From contig CAXXLC010000039.1 of NCBI GenBank assembly GCA_963677345.2, positions 1 through 64,000 of the forward strand: DNA of 64,000 nt, in the 5' to 3' direction. Origin of the DNA: Saccharicrinis sp963677345 (GTDB taxonomy: Bacteria > Bacteroidota > Bacteroidia > Bacteroidales > Marinilabiliaceae). The notes beneath the pieces are model-generated. The model had not been told where the DNA came from, searched no databases, and saw only the letters and a list, made by a program, of their open reading frames with translations. Positions 38,081 through 48,207 of the stretch are shown piece by piece. Position 1 is the first letter of the stretch, and each line of letters starts with the position of its first letter. A program made the position numbers and the translations under genes.

Positions 38081-40360
38081 ATGAATTTTAAGTATGCGCT
38101 TGTAGCAATATTGCTGTGTGTATACTCATGTATTTTATGTGCTCAGGAAATTAAAATATCCGGAGTAGTTAAAGAAGCATTGAGTCATACTCCAATTGAA
38201 TTTGCTAATATTTATTTAGTCAACACATCAAACTTTGCATATAGCAAAAATGATGGTTCGTTTACAATTGAACAAATTATACCAGGAAACTATGAAATAC
38301 ATGCTTCTTGTTTGGGATATTGCTCTTTCAAAAGAAAAATCCAATTAAATTCCTCCGACACCATTATCAATATTGATTTAAAACCTACCTCTGAGCAATT
38401 ATCACCTATTGTTGTAACAGGCACAGGTACAAAGTACAAAATAGAAAATGCACCCGTTCAAACAGAAATAATTTCCGGAAAAACAATTAGTGAATTATCA
38501 GGAAGAGGCATTGAAGAAATTATTAGCAATATTTCTGCATCGCTGGATTTTAATACTTCATCAATGGGCTCTTCTATAAAAATCAACGGACTTGGTGAAG
38601 ATTATGTGCTCATTTTAGTAAATGGGAAGCGCTTAACAGGAAGTGTTGGAGGTCGTTTTGATTTGACAAGAATTGATCCTGAGAATATTGAACAAATAGA
38701 AATAGTAAAAGGAGCTGCCTCAACTTTATATGGATCAGATGCTATTTCTGGTGTCATAAACATCATCACTAAAAAATCCAAACAAAATCTTAAAATATCA
38801 AATAACACAAAGATTGGAGCTTACAACGAATGGAAGCAGCTCAACTCTCTATATATAAATAAAGGAAAAATATCATCAAAAACAACTTTTTCCCGAAGCC
38901 AGATTGATGGCTGGCAGTTAAATAATATGGAATACAACAGCAAGTGGAAGAGCAATCACGATCTTGATTACTTAGTTGAAACATACGACAAACCGGTTAA
39001 CAAAAAACACTCCTACACAATAGCTCAATCTGTTAACTATAAAGCCAATAAAAACTTAAGACTGGACAGTGAATTCTCATGGTACGAAAAAAGACTCTTT
39101 TTCCCTTTCAAAGGAAGAATGTACAACTATTATTACAACAACAAAACAGCAACTTTAGGAGGAAAATACCATCTAACAAAGAATAACTACATCAATATCA
39201 GTGTTGAATATGGAAACTTTTTGTACTACAATGAATATCCATATAAGTATAACGAGCATTATACTACTACTGAAGGCACAATTCAGGTAACTTATTACCC
39301 CGGAGATCGATTTAAAAACTCAGATCAAACTAATCTTACAGGTTCCGCAAAAGGTGTTTTTAATCTTAACTCAAATAATACGTTGAGTATAGGAACTGAA
39401 ATTCTAGTGGACTATTTAAAATCAAAATATCGTTTGGTAAAAAATGATGTTCATAATAACACCTATGCAATGTATGCACAGGATGAATTAAAAATAAGCA
39501 AGAACTTTAATATTGTCGCCGGATTTCGCGGAATTTTCCACGATCAGTTTGGTTTTATATGTACTCCTAAAGTCTCTGCAATGTACAAAATTGGTCATTT
39601 CACAAACCGTATATCATTCGCAAACGGTTTTAAAAGCCCAACTTTAAAAGAGCTATATTACTATTACGAAAGTGAACGTATGGGAACCTATACCCTATAT
39701 CTTGGTAACGAAGATTTAAAACCTCAAAAATCAAATTACTTATCAATATCATCAGTTTACAAAAACAAAAGAACAACTGCAGAAATCAATCTTTATACAA
39801 ATATCATTAAAGATATGATTGATTATAAAATCATTGAAACAGATTATGATGCAGCAAGAAGGGGCGTTGAAGAAACTAAAATGAGATATAACATTAATGA
39901 CGCAAACCTAACCGGAATAGATTTATCCTTAAAACTAAACATATCCTCAACAATAAAAATGCAAGGAAGCTATAGCTACGTAGATGCAAAAAATAAAACC
40001 TTAAATATCAGGTTAGACGGAACTGCAGAACACAGTGCTGCATTTAAATCATCTTGGATCAGAAGCTGGAAAAACTATCAAATGATATTAAATCTTACCG
40101 CCTCTTACAAATCAGATAAATTTTACCTGGAAGAAGAACCCGAAAAAAGGTATGCAGACCCATACACCTTGTGGAAGTTCACAACAAACCACACGATTAA
40201 AAGATACACAAATTTTGATATTAATATCTCGGCAGGCATCGACAATATCTTTAATTATGTAGATGACAGACCCTATGGCTCACACTACGGAACCTTAAAC
40301 CCAGGAAGGACTTTCTTTGCTTCGATAAACATCAACTACAATAAAAAACAATCAAAATAG
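38081..40360 (+). CDS. TonB-dependent outer membrane receptor, BtuB-like
   Basis: A 759-residue receptor with a signal peptide (MNFKYALVAILLCVYSCILC), an N-terminal carboxypeptidase-like regulatory domain (about 25-105), a plug domain (IVVTGTGTKYKIENAPVQTE to YGSDAISGVINIITKKSKQN) and a long beta-barrel ending YGSHYGTLNPGRTFFASINI. The cobalamin riboswitch directly upstream points to a corrinoid or cobalt-related ligand. It is paralogous to the receptor at 48208-50385. It is followed 24 bp later by an exported CbiK, so receptor and chelatase form a pair. Confidence 0.92.
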   Translation: MNFKYALVAILLCVYSCILCAQEIKISGVVKEALSHTPIEFANIYLVNTSNFAYSKNDGSFTIEQIIPGNYEIHASCLGYCSFKRKIQLNSSDTIINIDLKPTSEQLSPIVVTGTGTKYKIENAPVQTEIISGKTISELSGRGIEEIISNISASLDFNTSSMGSSIKINGLGEDYVLILVNGKRLTGSVGGRFDLTRIDPENIEQIEIVKGAASTLYGSDAISGVINIITKKSKQNLKISNNTKIGAYNEWKQLNSLYINKGKISSKTTFSRSQIDGWQLNNMEYNSKWKSNHDLDYLVETYDKPVNKKHSYTIAQSVNYKANKNLRLDSEFSWYEKRLFFPFKGRMYNYYYNNKTATLGGKYHLTKNNYINISVEYGNFLYYNEYPYKYNEHYTTTEGTIQVTYYPGDRFKNSDQTNLTGSAKGVFNLNSNNTLSIGTEILVDYLKSKYRLVKNDVHNNTYAMYAQDELKISKNFNIVAGFRGIFHDQFGFICTPKVSAMYKIGHFTNRISFANGFKSPTLKELYYYYESERMGTYTLYLGNEDLKPQKSNYLSISSVYKNKRTTAEINLYTNIIKDMIDYKIIETDYDAARRGVEETKMRYNINDANLTGIDLSLKLNISSTIKMQGSYSYVDAKNKTLNIRLDGTAEHSAAFKSSWIRSWKNYQMILNLTASYKSDKFYLEEEPEKRYADPYTLWKFTTNHTIKRYTNFDINISAGIDNIFNYVDDRPYGSHYGTLNPGRTFFASININYNKKQSK

Positions 40361-40384
40361 AATTAAACTAAACAATTAAACATT

Positions 40385-41329
40385 ATGAAACTATTAAAAA
40401 AAAGTCTTTTATGCCTAGCAACCGGATCACTACTATTTATGTCTTGTAATGATGATAATGATGAAGTAAAATATGAATTAGGAGATAAAAAAGGTACCGT
40501 ATTGGTAACATTTGGATCTTCATACCCTGATCCTCAAGAAACTTTTGCAACGATTGATGCAGCTGCAAAAACACAATTCCCTGAAGAGGAAATCAGATGG
40601 GGATACACTTCTGATTTAATTTTAAACAAGCTACGACAAGGAAACGGAGAAGGAAGTTTAAGTGGAAAAATTATAGACAATGACACTCCAAATGAAGCTA
40701 TCATTCAAATGATAAAAGAAGGTTATTCAAAATTCACTGTTCAATCATTACACGTTATTCCAGGCGAAGAGTATGACGAAATGGTTGAAGCTACCGAAGC
40801 TATTGAAAATGAATACCCTGGAATTGAATTTTCATTAGGAAGACCATTATTGGATACCGATGCAGATTTACAGGCTGTTGCTGAAGTTTTAAATACAAAA
40901 TTTGCAAATGAACTAGCCGATGGACCAGTATTATTTATGGGACATGGAACTCCTCATGCAGCAGATGGTCAGTATGCTAAATTTGAAGCAAAACTAAAAA
41001 CCTTAAATGAAAACTTTTACGTAGGAACAGTGGAAGGCACAGCCTTTGATGCAGGAGAAAGTTCAATTGGAGCCATCATTACAAAATTAAATGCCCTTTC
41101 TGTAAAACCATCCTCTGTAACTATCTCTCCTTTAATGTCTATTGCCGGTGACCATGCCAATAACGATATGAATGGAAACACTGGTGAAACAGACCCTGCA
41201 GAACAATCATGGAGAGAAAGATTAGATGCTGAAGGCTATACTGTAAATTGTGTAATGAAAGGTTTAGGCGACTATGCCGAAATTGATGCCATTTGGTTGA
41301 GTCACCTCCAGGAAGCAATGAATAACTAA
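40385..41329 (+). CDS. lipoprotein CbiK-type cobaltochelatase (sirohydrochlorin cobaltochelatase family)
   Basis: 314 residues. The N-terminus is a lipoprotein signal with lipobox LFMSC (Cys21), so the protein is expected outside the cytoplasm. The chelatase fold is complete: HVIPGEEY, His187 in FMGHGTPH, Glu217 in VGTVEG and His257 in SIAGDHANND, matching the metal-binding triad His-Glu-His of CbiK. CbiK normally inserts cobalt into sirohydrochlorin in the cytoplasm. A lipid-anchored form beside a TonB receptor suggests a role in capturing or modifying a tetrapyrrole or cobalt at the envelope. Periplasmic CbiK is known in Desulfovibrio. Transcription ends at the terminator just downstream. 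Confidence 0.88.
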   Translation: MKLLKKSLLCLATGSLLFMSCNDDNDEVKYELGDKKGTVLVTFGSSYPDPQETFATIDAAAKTQFPEEEIRWGYTSDLILNKLRQGNGEGSLSGKIIDNDTPNEAIIQMIKEGYSKFTVQSLHVIPGEEYDEMVEATEAIENEYPGIEFSLGRPLLDTDADLQAVAEVLNTKFANELADGPVLFMGHGTPHAADGQYAKFEAKLKTLNENFYVGTVEGTAFDAGESSIGAIITKLNALSVKPSSVTISPLMSIAGDHANNDMNGNTGETDPAEQSWRERLDAEGYTVNCVMKGLGDYAEIDAIWLSHLQEAMNN

Positions 41330-41358
41330 CCTGTTTCATCAATTACTAAATATAATAA

Positions 41359-41396
41359 AGCCTGAGATTTAAACTACTTATTCTCAGGCTTTGTAT
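41359..41396. terminator. bidirectional terminator between the cbiK-type gene and the deoR-type gene
   Basis: AAAGCCTGAGA pairs with TCTCAGGCTTT around a loop of about 15 nt. A and T tracts flank it on both sides and the two genes converge here. Confidence 0.85.
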
Positions 41397-41405
41397 TTCA
41401 AACTA

Positions 41406-42155
41406 TCAAATAACTTCATAGGAATATTGCGGCCAGTTATTTTTGATATAGTCAACCTTATTATCTTCAGTTACTACGTAATCAATTTCTTCTAATGAAG
41501 CCACATGATACGTTCTTGCAGTATTTAATTTATGACTATCAGCCAGTATAATTCTTTTATTCCCCCTGTCGATCATTGAACGTTTTATAAGAGCCTCTTC
41601 ACGATCAGGGCAAGTCAAACCTTTTTCGGGATGAACATCACTTACACCCACCAAAACCCAATCAGGATTAATCGACTGTAAAGCATGATAAACATCAATA
41701 CCAAGAGAAACCTGAGACGACACAAACACCTTTCCTCCTAAAAAATTAGATTCAACATTAGGATGATTAAACAATTCGTTAATAACCGGAAAACTGTTGG
41801 TAAAAATGGTCAGTTCTAAATCATCAGGCAACTGACGTACTACTTCAAGATTAGAAGTTCCACCATCCAACAAAATAACATCTCCATTTTTGAACAAAGG
41901 GATTACTTTTAAAGCCATTTGACGCTTTTTATCAACAGCAATGTTAATACGATCAGTAAATTGAATAGAAATACCTGATTTGGCAATTGCCCCACCATGT
42001 ACTTTAGTCAACAACCCCTGGCTGTCTAATTCCAAAAGATCCCGCCTTAATGTATCATCGGATACTCCAAGATCATTACTTAATGAGGATACATAAACCC
42101 TATTATCCTTGCTAATAAGATTTAATATATATTCCAGTCTTTCTTTTTTAAGCAT
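41406..42155 (-). CDS. DeoR/GlpR-type transcriptional regulator
   Basis: A 249-residue regulator starting at ATG 42155 (MLKKERLEYILNLISKDN); the frame is open to a TTG at 42188, but this start matches the family. The N-terminal helix-turn-helix reads VSSLSNDLGVSDDTLRRDLL, followed by the DeoR signature DSQGLLTKVHGGA. The sensor domain has ILLDGGTSNLEVVRQL and GLTCPDREEALIKR, which typically bind a phosphorylated sugar. It is divergent from the deoxyribonucleotidase gene at 42365, which may be under its control. The effector is unknown. Confidence 0.9.
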   Translation of the reverse strand: MLKKERLEYILNLISKDNRVYVSSLSNDLGVSDDTLRRDLLELDSQGLLTKVHGGAIAKSGISIQFTDRINIAVDKKRQMALKVIPLFKNGDVILLDGGTSNLEVVRQLPDDLELTIFTNSFPVINELFNHPNVESNFLGGKVFVSSQVSLGIDVYHALQSINPDWVLVGVSDVHPEKGLTCPDREEALIKRSMIDRGNKRIILADSHKLNTARTYHVASLEEIDYVVTEDNKVDYIKNNWPQYSYEVI

Positions 42156-42188
42156 ATATCCGCATATAACATTTGCACTTTTCCGCAA

Positions 42189-42364
42189 TTAATGTATTTT
42201 TAAGCAATAAAACAACAAATTAATGCAATATATCAATTATCATTGCGGTTTTTTGCGGTTTAATATCATTTTCTTATTAAACGATGAACTAAAAATAAAA
42301 AACCGCACAAATAAATAAGCAAGCTCAGTAAGAACATTAAATATTTTTATAAAAATTTATTACA
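42189..42364. promoter_or_regulatory. divergent promoter region with GCGG repeats
   Basis: Between deoR and the nucleotidase gene lie TTGCGGTTTTTTGCGGTTT (42242-42260) and the inverted AAACCGCACAAA (42299-42310), plus TTTCCGCAATTAA near 42180. Repeated TGCGG/CCGCA words in this position are good candidates for operator sites of the adjacent DeoR protein. Confidence 0.4.
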
Positions 42365-42880
42365 ATGCAAAAACAATTATTGGTAGACATGGATGGGGTA
42401 TTAGCAGATGTATATTCGCATTTTATAGATCTTGAATATAAAGAATCAGGATTGAGATTATCAAACAGTGATATAACAGGAAAGTCAGAAGAGAAAGCCT
42501 TTCCTTCATTTCACAAGCTGGTCAGAAGCAGGGGATTTTTTCGTACAGCTCCATTAATAAAGGATAGTATTGAAGGTTTAAATTACTTAAACAACAAATA
42601 CAAGGTATTAATAGTATCATCGGCCACTGAATTCCCAAACAGCTTAAATGAAAAACAGGCCTGGTTAAACGAACACTTTCCTTTTATATCCTGGAAACAG
42701 ATCATATTCTGTGGCACCAAGGAAAATATTCTTGGTGATGTTATGATAGACGATCATCCTAAAAACCTTTCAGTCTTTAATGGGAGAAAAATTATATTCA
42801 GTCAACCTCACAATATTTTTGTTGCCGAGCCTTCGTTTGAAAGAGTTTCTGGTTGGAAAAATATTATGGAGATATTATAA
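42365..42880 (+). CDS. 5'(3')-deoxyribonucleotidase (NT5C family)
   Basis: A 171-residue HAD phosphatase that removes phosphate from deoxynucleoside monophosphates in the cytosol. The catalytic aspartates are Asp8 and Asp10 in VDMDGVLADVY. VSSATEFPN (motif II) and MIDDHPKNL (motif IV) are also present. Length and the FFRTAPLIKDSIEGLNYL stretch fit bacterial NT5C proteins. It lies next to a DeoR regulator and 387 bp from the class III reductase genes, all touching nucleotide metabolism, but a riboswitch separates it from nrdD. Confidence 0.88.
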   Translation: MQKQLLVDMDGVLADVYSHFIDLEYKESGLRLSNSDITGKSEEKAFPSFHKLVRSRGFFRTAPLIKDSIEGLNYLNNKYKVLIVSSATEFPNSLNEKQAWLNEHFPFISWKQIIFCGTKENILGDVMIDDHPKNLSVFNGRKIIFSQPHNIFVAEPSFERVSGWKNIMEIL

Positions 42881-42969
42881 CAAACACCTGTTCATTTCTT
42901 CTTCATAACTATTTCCATACATATAGTTTTTATACTAAAAATATCCCTATTTTTAATATACCATAAATG

Positions 42970-43110
42970 ATGCAAGGGAATACTGTTAAAATCAGTAGCT
43001 GTACCCGCAGCCGTAAGTTGTTTCAACGCTTTAGAACTACAAAGTCACTGTTTCGCACTATAGAAATGGGAAGGCGATCTAAAGCACAACAAGCCGGAAG
43101 ACCTATCATT
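42970..43110 (+). ncRNA. cobalamin riboswitch 2, upstream of nrdD
   Basis: Core elements are GGGAATACTGTTAAAATCAG, AGCTGTACCCGCAGCCGTAA, GAAATGGGAAGGCGA and the B12 box AGCCGGAAGACCT. It sits about 160 nt before the start of nrdD. Expression of the B12-independent anaerobic reductase would thus fall when cobalamin is available. Confidence 0.93.
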
Positions 43111-43267
43111 CATGGTTTTACAATTCGTAGCTTTCGGGAAAAAAAGCTAAGAAAGTTTTGGCACCTTAGATTCATACAAACCAGGCAACTTAGAATTTTT
43201 TAGTCCTTTACCTTTCTTATTATTTTACCACTGCTACCATTGATTATTAATTCTAAATGTTATTATT

Positions 43268-45417
43268 ATGAAAATTAATGGTGCTATTACAACAGTACAA
43301 AAACGCGATGGACGCATAGTTCCTTTTGAAGCTAACAAAATAACCTTTGCTGTTTTTAAAGCTTTAAGAGCCGTTGGCAAACCAAACAGGGCTTTAGCTG
43401 AAACCGTTACAAACCGGGTTACTGAGCAAATTAAATCAGAAACTCCTTGCGTTGAGGACATTCAGGATTTGGTTGAAACTGAACTATTCAAACAAAATCA
43501 ATTTAAAGCAGCCAAAGCATACATCATTTACCGAAAACAACATGATGGTATCAGAAATGTAAAAGAACTCTTTTCAAATGTAAATATTGTTGATGATTAC
43601 ATCAACAATATTGACTGGCGTATTAAAGAAAGTGCAAATTCAACCTATTCATTACAGGGTATGAACCAACATATTTCCACAATAATCAGTTCTCAATATT
43701 GGCTCAATAAAATCTACCCTAAAGAAATTGGAGACGCTCATACAAAAGGTAATTTCCATATTCACGACCTGGGATTTGTTAGCGTGTATTGTGTTGGGTG
43801 GGATTTGTATGAACTTATTATGACTGGTTTTAGAGGTGTTCCCGGAAAAGTGGAAAGTAAACCGGCTAAGCATTTCAGAACATTATTAGGACAAATTGTA
43901 AACTTCTTCTACACCATGCAAGGAGAAGCTGCCGGTGCTCAGGCTTTTTCTAATTTCGATACTTATCTCGCCCCTTTTATCCGCCATGATAAACTTAACT
44001 ACAAAGAAGTAAAGCAGGCATTACAGGAATTTATGTTTAACATGAATATTCCCACTCGAGTTGGTTTCCAAACACCATTTACCAATATCACATTAGATTT
44101 GGAAGTTCCGGAAAACATGAAAGAAACGGCTGTAGTTATAGGGGGTGAGATTCAAAACACTACTTATGGCGAATACCAACACGAGATGAACATCTTTAAC
44201 AAAGCCTTTGCCGAAGTTATGACAGAGGGAGATTCTAACGGCAGAATCTTCTCCTTCCCCATTCCTACCTATAACATCACTAAAGATTTTGATTGGGATA
44301 ACGAGTACCGCCAGCCTATCTGGGAAATGACAGCAAAATATGGTATCCCTTATTTTTCAAATTTTGTTAATTCTGATATGTCCCCGGATGATGTTCGCTC
44401 CATGTGTTGTCGCCTGCGTATTGATACCAGCGAGCTTAAGTCAAGAGGTGGAGGGTTATTTGGAGCTAATCCTTTAACAGGTTCTGTTGGTGTGGTAACT
44501 ATAAATATGCCGCGTATAGGTTTCGAATCAAAAACTGAAGAAGAGTTGTTTCAACGCATCACTAAACTAATGCAGATGGCAAAAGAAAGTTTAGAGATTA
44601 AACGTAAAGTCATTGAGCAATTAACAGAAAACGGACTATACCCCTATTCAAAATTTTATTTACGTCATATCAAATCTAAAAACGGAACCTACTGGAGCAA
44701 CCATTTTTCAACCATTGGCCTGGTGGGAATGAATGAGCTATTGCTGAACTTTTATGGATACGATATCACCACTAAAGAAGGCAACAAGCAAGCTCAAAAC
44801 ATAATGACTTATATGCGACAACAGCTGCAGGAGTTTCCAGCAAGAAACTGGTCACATCTACAATCTTGAAGCTACTCCGGCAGAAGGAACAACATACCGT
44901 TTGGCTAAAATTGACAAAGCTGAATTTCCGGATATTATCGCTGCCAACGAAAAACAAGTAAGAGAAAACAACGCAGCCCCATATTATACCAATTCAAGCC
45001 AATTACCTGTAGGGCACACAGACGACATCTTTGAAGCTCTTGAACTTCAAGATGATTTACAAACCAAATATACAGGAGGAACTGTTTTTCATACTTTTGT
45101 AGGCGAAGACCAGTTACCGCCGGAATCGGTAAAAATTCTTGCTAAAACTATTTGCCAAAACTTTAAGCTTCCATACTTTTCACTTTCTCCAACTTTTAGC
45201 ATTTGTCCTGAGCACGGATATATTTACGGCGAGCACCATCAATGTCCTAAATGTGCTGAAAATGGAAAAGAATGCAAGTTGCGAAGTTTACTCGCGTATT
45301 GTTGGATATTTACGTCCTGTTGATCAATGGAATAACGGTAAACGAGCAGAGTTTAGTGACAGGAAATTATTTGATAAAAAAATTAAAGTTGAAACGGGTG
45401 CTGTTATTGAATATTAA
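43268..45417 (+). CDS. nrdD: anaerobic ribonucleoside-triphosphate reductase, two frameshifts
   Basis: Class III reductase making dNTPs with a glycyl radical in the absence of oxygen. The first 533 codons (43268-44869) have an ATP-cone (KRDGRIVPFEANKITFAVFK) and the catalytic barrel. The frame is lost near 44833, where TTTCCAGCAAG should be TTTCAGCAAG (QQETGHIYNLEATPAEGTTY lies in the next frame). The middle piece is 44901-45323. A second break near 45268, where GGAAAAGAATG should have three A, separates the end, with the zinc cysteines CPEHG...CPKC...C and the glycyl-radical site RIVGYLRPVDQW. Total about 716 codons. The two one-base insertions are probably sequencing errors. Confidence 0.9.
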
Positions 45418-45444
45418 TTCCCCTTCTTACTAAAAATATTTACA

Positions 45445-46104
45445 ATGCGTATTGCCGGTTTTCAAAAGCAAAGTTTAATTGATTACCCGGGAAACATCAG
45501 CTCTGTGATTTTTACACAGGGCTGTAATTTCCGCTGCGGTTTTTGTCATAATCCAAACCTTGTTTTACCAGAGCATTTTGAGCAGGTTTATAATAATAAC
45601 ACAATTTACAACTACCTGTATAAATATAAAAATCTATTATCTGCCGTTGTAATAACAGGAGGAGAACCCACTATCCACAATGATTTGCCGGATTTTATTG
45701 AGAGAATAAAGAGTTTAGACTTAAAAGTAAAATTAGATAGCAATGGCACCCATCCGCTAATGCTAAAAAAACTAATCTCCAACAAACTAATTGATTATAT
45801 AGCTATGGATATCAAGCACATTCTCAGCTATCAAAATTATAATTCAACAGTTGGTCATGTACTTCAGAAAGACACCTTCTATAAAATTCTCGACTCAATA
45901 GAAATAATTATAACTTCAGGTATCGATCATGAATTTCGTACAACAATAGTAAAAGGCTTGCATAGTGTAGACGAGATAAAATCTCTTAAAAAGCATTTTA
46001 CCAAAGGATATAAATTACAAAATTACAAGCCATCTGTCATCATTGACCCCAACTCGGAATTTTCAAGCTTTTCTCAAGATGAATTTGAATCTCTAAAAAG
46101 TTAA
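45445..46104 (+). CDS. nrdG: anaerobic ribonucleotide reductase activating protein
   Basis: A 219-residue radical-SAM enzyme that installs the glycyl radical on NrdD. The CxxxCxxC cluster site is Cys27, Cys31, Cys34 (GCNFRCGFCHNPN). It is followed by the SAM-binding GGEPT motif (72-76) and LDSNGTHPLML. It begins 28 bp after nrdD, in the usual order. The gene shows no damage, in contrast to nrdD. Confidence 0.93.
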   Translation: MRIAGFQKQSLIDYPGNISSVIFTQGCNFRCGFCHNPNLVLPEHFEQVYNNNTIYNYLYKYKNLLSAVVITGGEPTIHNDLPDFIERIKSLDLKVKLDSNGTHPLMLKKLISNKLIDYIAMDIKHILSYQNYNSTVGHVLQKDTFYKILDSIEIIITSGIDHEFRTTIVKGLHSVDEIKSLKKHFTKGYKLQNYKPSVIIDPNSEFSSFSQDEFESLKS

Positions 46105-46247
46105 TCACACCCAGCATTTATCATACACCAACAAAGTCTTAAAATAAACAAGCTAAAAGAAATCCTTACATTAACTTTAATTAACGAACAATTTCTTTAA
46201 TTGAAGGTTTATTAGTTTTCTAATCATAAACAGACAACAACAAGGGT

Positions 46248-47519
46248 ATGGAAAACAGTTTTAATTTACCTGAAAACGGTAAAAAAAGAATGGTAATCAT
46301 AGGGGCAGGATTTGCAGGACTAAAACTAGCCAGGAAGTTGGCAAAATCACCTTTTCAGATAGTGATGATTGACAAGAGAAACTTTCATCAATTTCAGCCT
46401 TTGTTTTATCAGGTAGCCACCTCAGGATTGGAGCCCAGCAATATTTCTTTTCCCATTCGAAAAGTTTTTCACCTGCATACCAATCTGCATTTTAGAAACA
46501 CTGAATTACTGGAAGTTTATCCCAATGAAAATAAAATCCTGACAAAAGCAGGCATTTTAACTTACGATAAACTGGTTATTGCAACAGGTGTAAACACCAA
46601 TTACTTTGGTAATGAAAACATTGAAAAATACAGTATTTCAATGAAATCAACAGCCCAGGCTATTAACCTTCGAAATCGTATCCTGGAAAGTTTTGAGGCG
46701 GCTATTTTAACCGACGATAAAAAAGAGCACTCAAAATTACTCTCGATGGTAATTGTTGGTGGAGGTCCGACCGGAGTGGAACTTTCAGGTGCTATTGCGG
46801 AACTAAAAAACTACGTTTTACCTAAAGACTACCCCGAACTTGATTTTAGCAGGATGAAAATCAGGCTGTACGAAGCTGCTCCCCGTCTTTTAAACGGAAT
46901 GAGTGACAAAGCCGGGAAAGACGCTCTTAAATTCCTCGAAAAACTTGGAGTTGAAGTACATCTGAATACTATGATTAAAGATTATGATGGAGAAAACATG
47001 ACCCTTGAGGATGGCTCCCAATATAAGGTACAAAACTTTGTTTGGACTGCAGGAGTAGGAGGAAAACGCATCAATGGAATCGCAAACGAACATTACGTTC
47101 GTGGAAATAGACTGGATGTTGACAGAACAAACAAACTAAAAGGCACAAAGAATATTTATGCTTTAGGCGATACGGCTTATATGGAAACTGAAATGTATCC
47201 TCAGGGTCACCCGCAAGTAGCACAAGTTGCTATTCAACAAGCTACATTGTTAGCTAAAAACCTTAAAGAAAACAAAGAGCTTCCGTTCGAATATAAAAAC
47301 AAAGGAGCAATGGCTACCATTGGACGAAATATGGCTGTTGTAGATTTACCCGGATTTAGTTTCTCTGGTGTTATTGCATGGTTTTTATGGCTTATGGTTC
47401 ACCTGATGGCTATTGTTGGTGTTAAAAACAGGCTGTTTATTTTTATTAACTGGGCGCAAAGTTATTTTTCAAGAGACCAGTCATTAAGAGTACTCATCCG
47501 ACCTTTTAAAAAGAAATAG
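46248..47519 (+). CDS. type II NADH dehydrogenase (NDH-2 family)
   Basis: A 423-residue membrane-attached flavoprotein that oxidises NADH and reduces quinone without pumping ions. The FAD Rossmann site GAGFAG (19-24) and the NADH site VGGGPTGVELSGAI are intact, as are FHQFQPLFYQVATSGL and the late NIYALGDTAY. A C-terminal hydrophobic region (about 370-400: FSGVIAWFLWLMVHLMAIVG) is typical of the membrane anchor. It is a single gene with its own 140-bp upstream gap. It is unrelated in function to the neighbouring cobalamin genes as far as can be seen. Confidence 0.92.
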   Translation: MENSFNLPENGKKRMVIIGAGFAGLKLARKLAKSPFQIVMIDKRNFHQFQPLFYQVATSGLEPSNISFPIRKVFHLHTNLHFRNTELLEVYPNENKILTKAGILTYDKLVIATGVNTNYFGNENIEKYSISMKSTAQAINLRNRILESFEAAILTDDKKEHSKLLSMVIVGGGPTGVELSGAIAELKNYVLPKDYPELDFSRMKIRLYEAAPRLLNGMSDKAGKDALKFLEKLGVEVHLNTMIKDYDGENMTLEDGSQYKVQNFVWTAGVGGKRINGIANEHYVRGNRLDVDRTNKLKGTKNIYALGDTAYMETEMYPQGHPQVAQVAIQQATLLAKNLKENKELPFEYKNKGAMATIGRNMAVVDLPGFSFSGVIAWFLWLMVHLMAIVGVKNRLFIFINWAQSYFSRDQSLRVLIRPFKKK

Positions 47520-47749
47520 TTTTCAATAACTTAGCAAACAACACAACAAAACTATTGACAAACTCATATCAAATCACTTCGTTATATTATCTCCACACAC
47601 CAAAGCGCTGCATCCATTACTGATCCGCACGAGTAGTCTACTTGCGCAGACAACTTATTCCATCGCAGTTTGAATACACATAACAAAATTGCGATACATA
47701 ATTAGGGTTTAGTATTCAATTATTTTATTACTTTTGCAGCGATTTGGTG

Positions 47750-48000
47750 GATTTCTTCTTTCAGAAGAAACCTTAAAATGGGAATCCGGTGCTTCATGCA
47801 AATGAAAATTCCGGAGCTGTACCCGCAGCTGTAAGTCCTTAATAATGTTTTAAGATCACTAAAGCCACTGTTACCTGCTATAGCTAAAGCGAAAGCAGGT
47901 GTCTGATTCTATTTTAATAGAAAGACAATCCACTTATGCCATGGCTAAGCGGATAAAATGGGAAGGCCTTAAAACAGGACAAGCCAGAAGACCTGCCAGG
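47750..48000 (+). ncRNA. cobalamin riboswitch 3, upstream of the long cobalamin run
   Basis: Core elements are GGGAATCCGGTGCTTCATGC, GGAGCTGTACCCGCAGCTGT and the B12 box AGCCAGAAGACCTGCC. The peripheral arm is unusually long, with extra stems CCTGCTATAGCTAAAGC...GCAGG and ATTCTATTTTAATAGA. A -7 like TACTTTTG (47729-47736) lies just upstream. It controls the receptor gene and probably the genes behind it. Confidence 0.95.
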
Positions 48001-48207
48001 TTATTTAATCAGTAACGATTAAACTTCCGGGGATAGAAGTTGATTCAAAAAACTAAACGCGCGTAGTTTCAAGTTTCGCAATTCTATCTTATTGTTTTAA
48101 TCCGAATTTTGTAATAGAATTTTGTAATAATTTTTCTGATACATATTACGGATTTTAGTATTGGACTATTGTTTGATACATTATTATTAATTATTAAAAA
48201 ATCAATC

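Noticed and set aside
42967..43203. 78-codon frame before nrdD
   Set aside because: It coincides with the cobalamin riboswitch core and B12 box; the peptide is rich in basic residues and lacks family features.
44833..45270. nrdD breaks considered as programmed frameshifts
   Set aside because: The second break lies in the conserved zinc region, NrdD is not known to be recoded, and the first site has no slippery heptamer or obvious stimulator.
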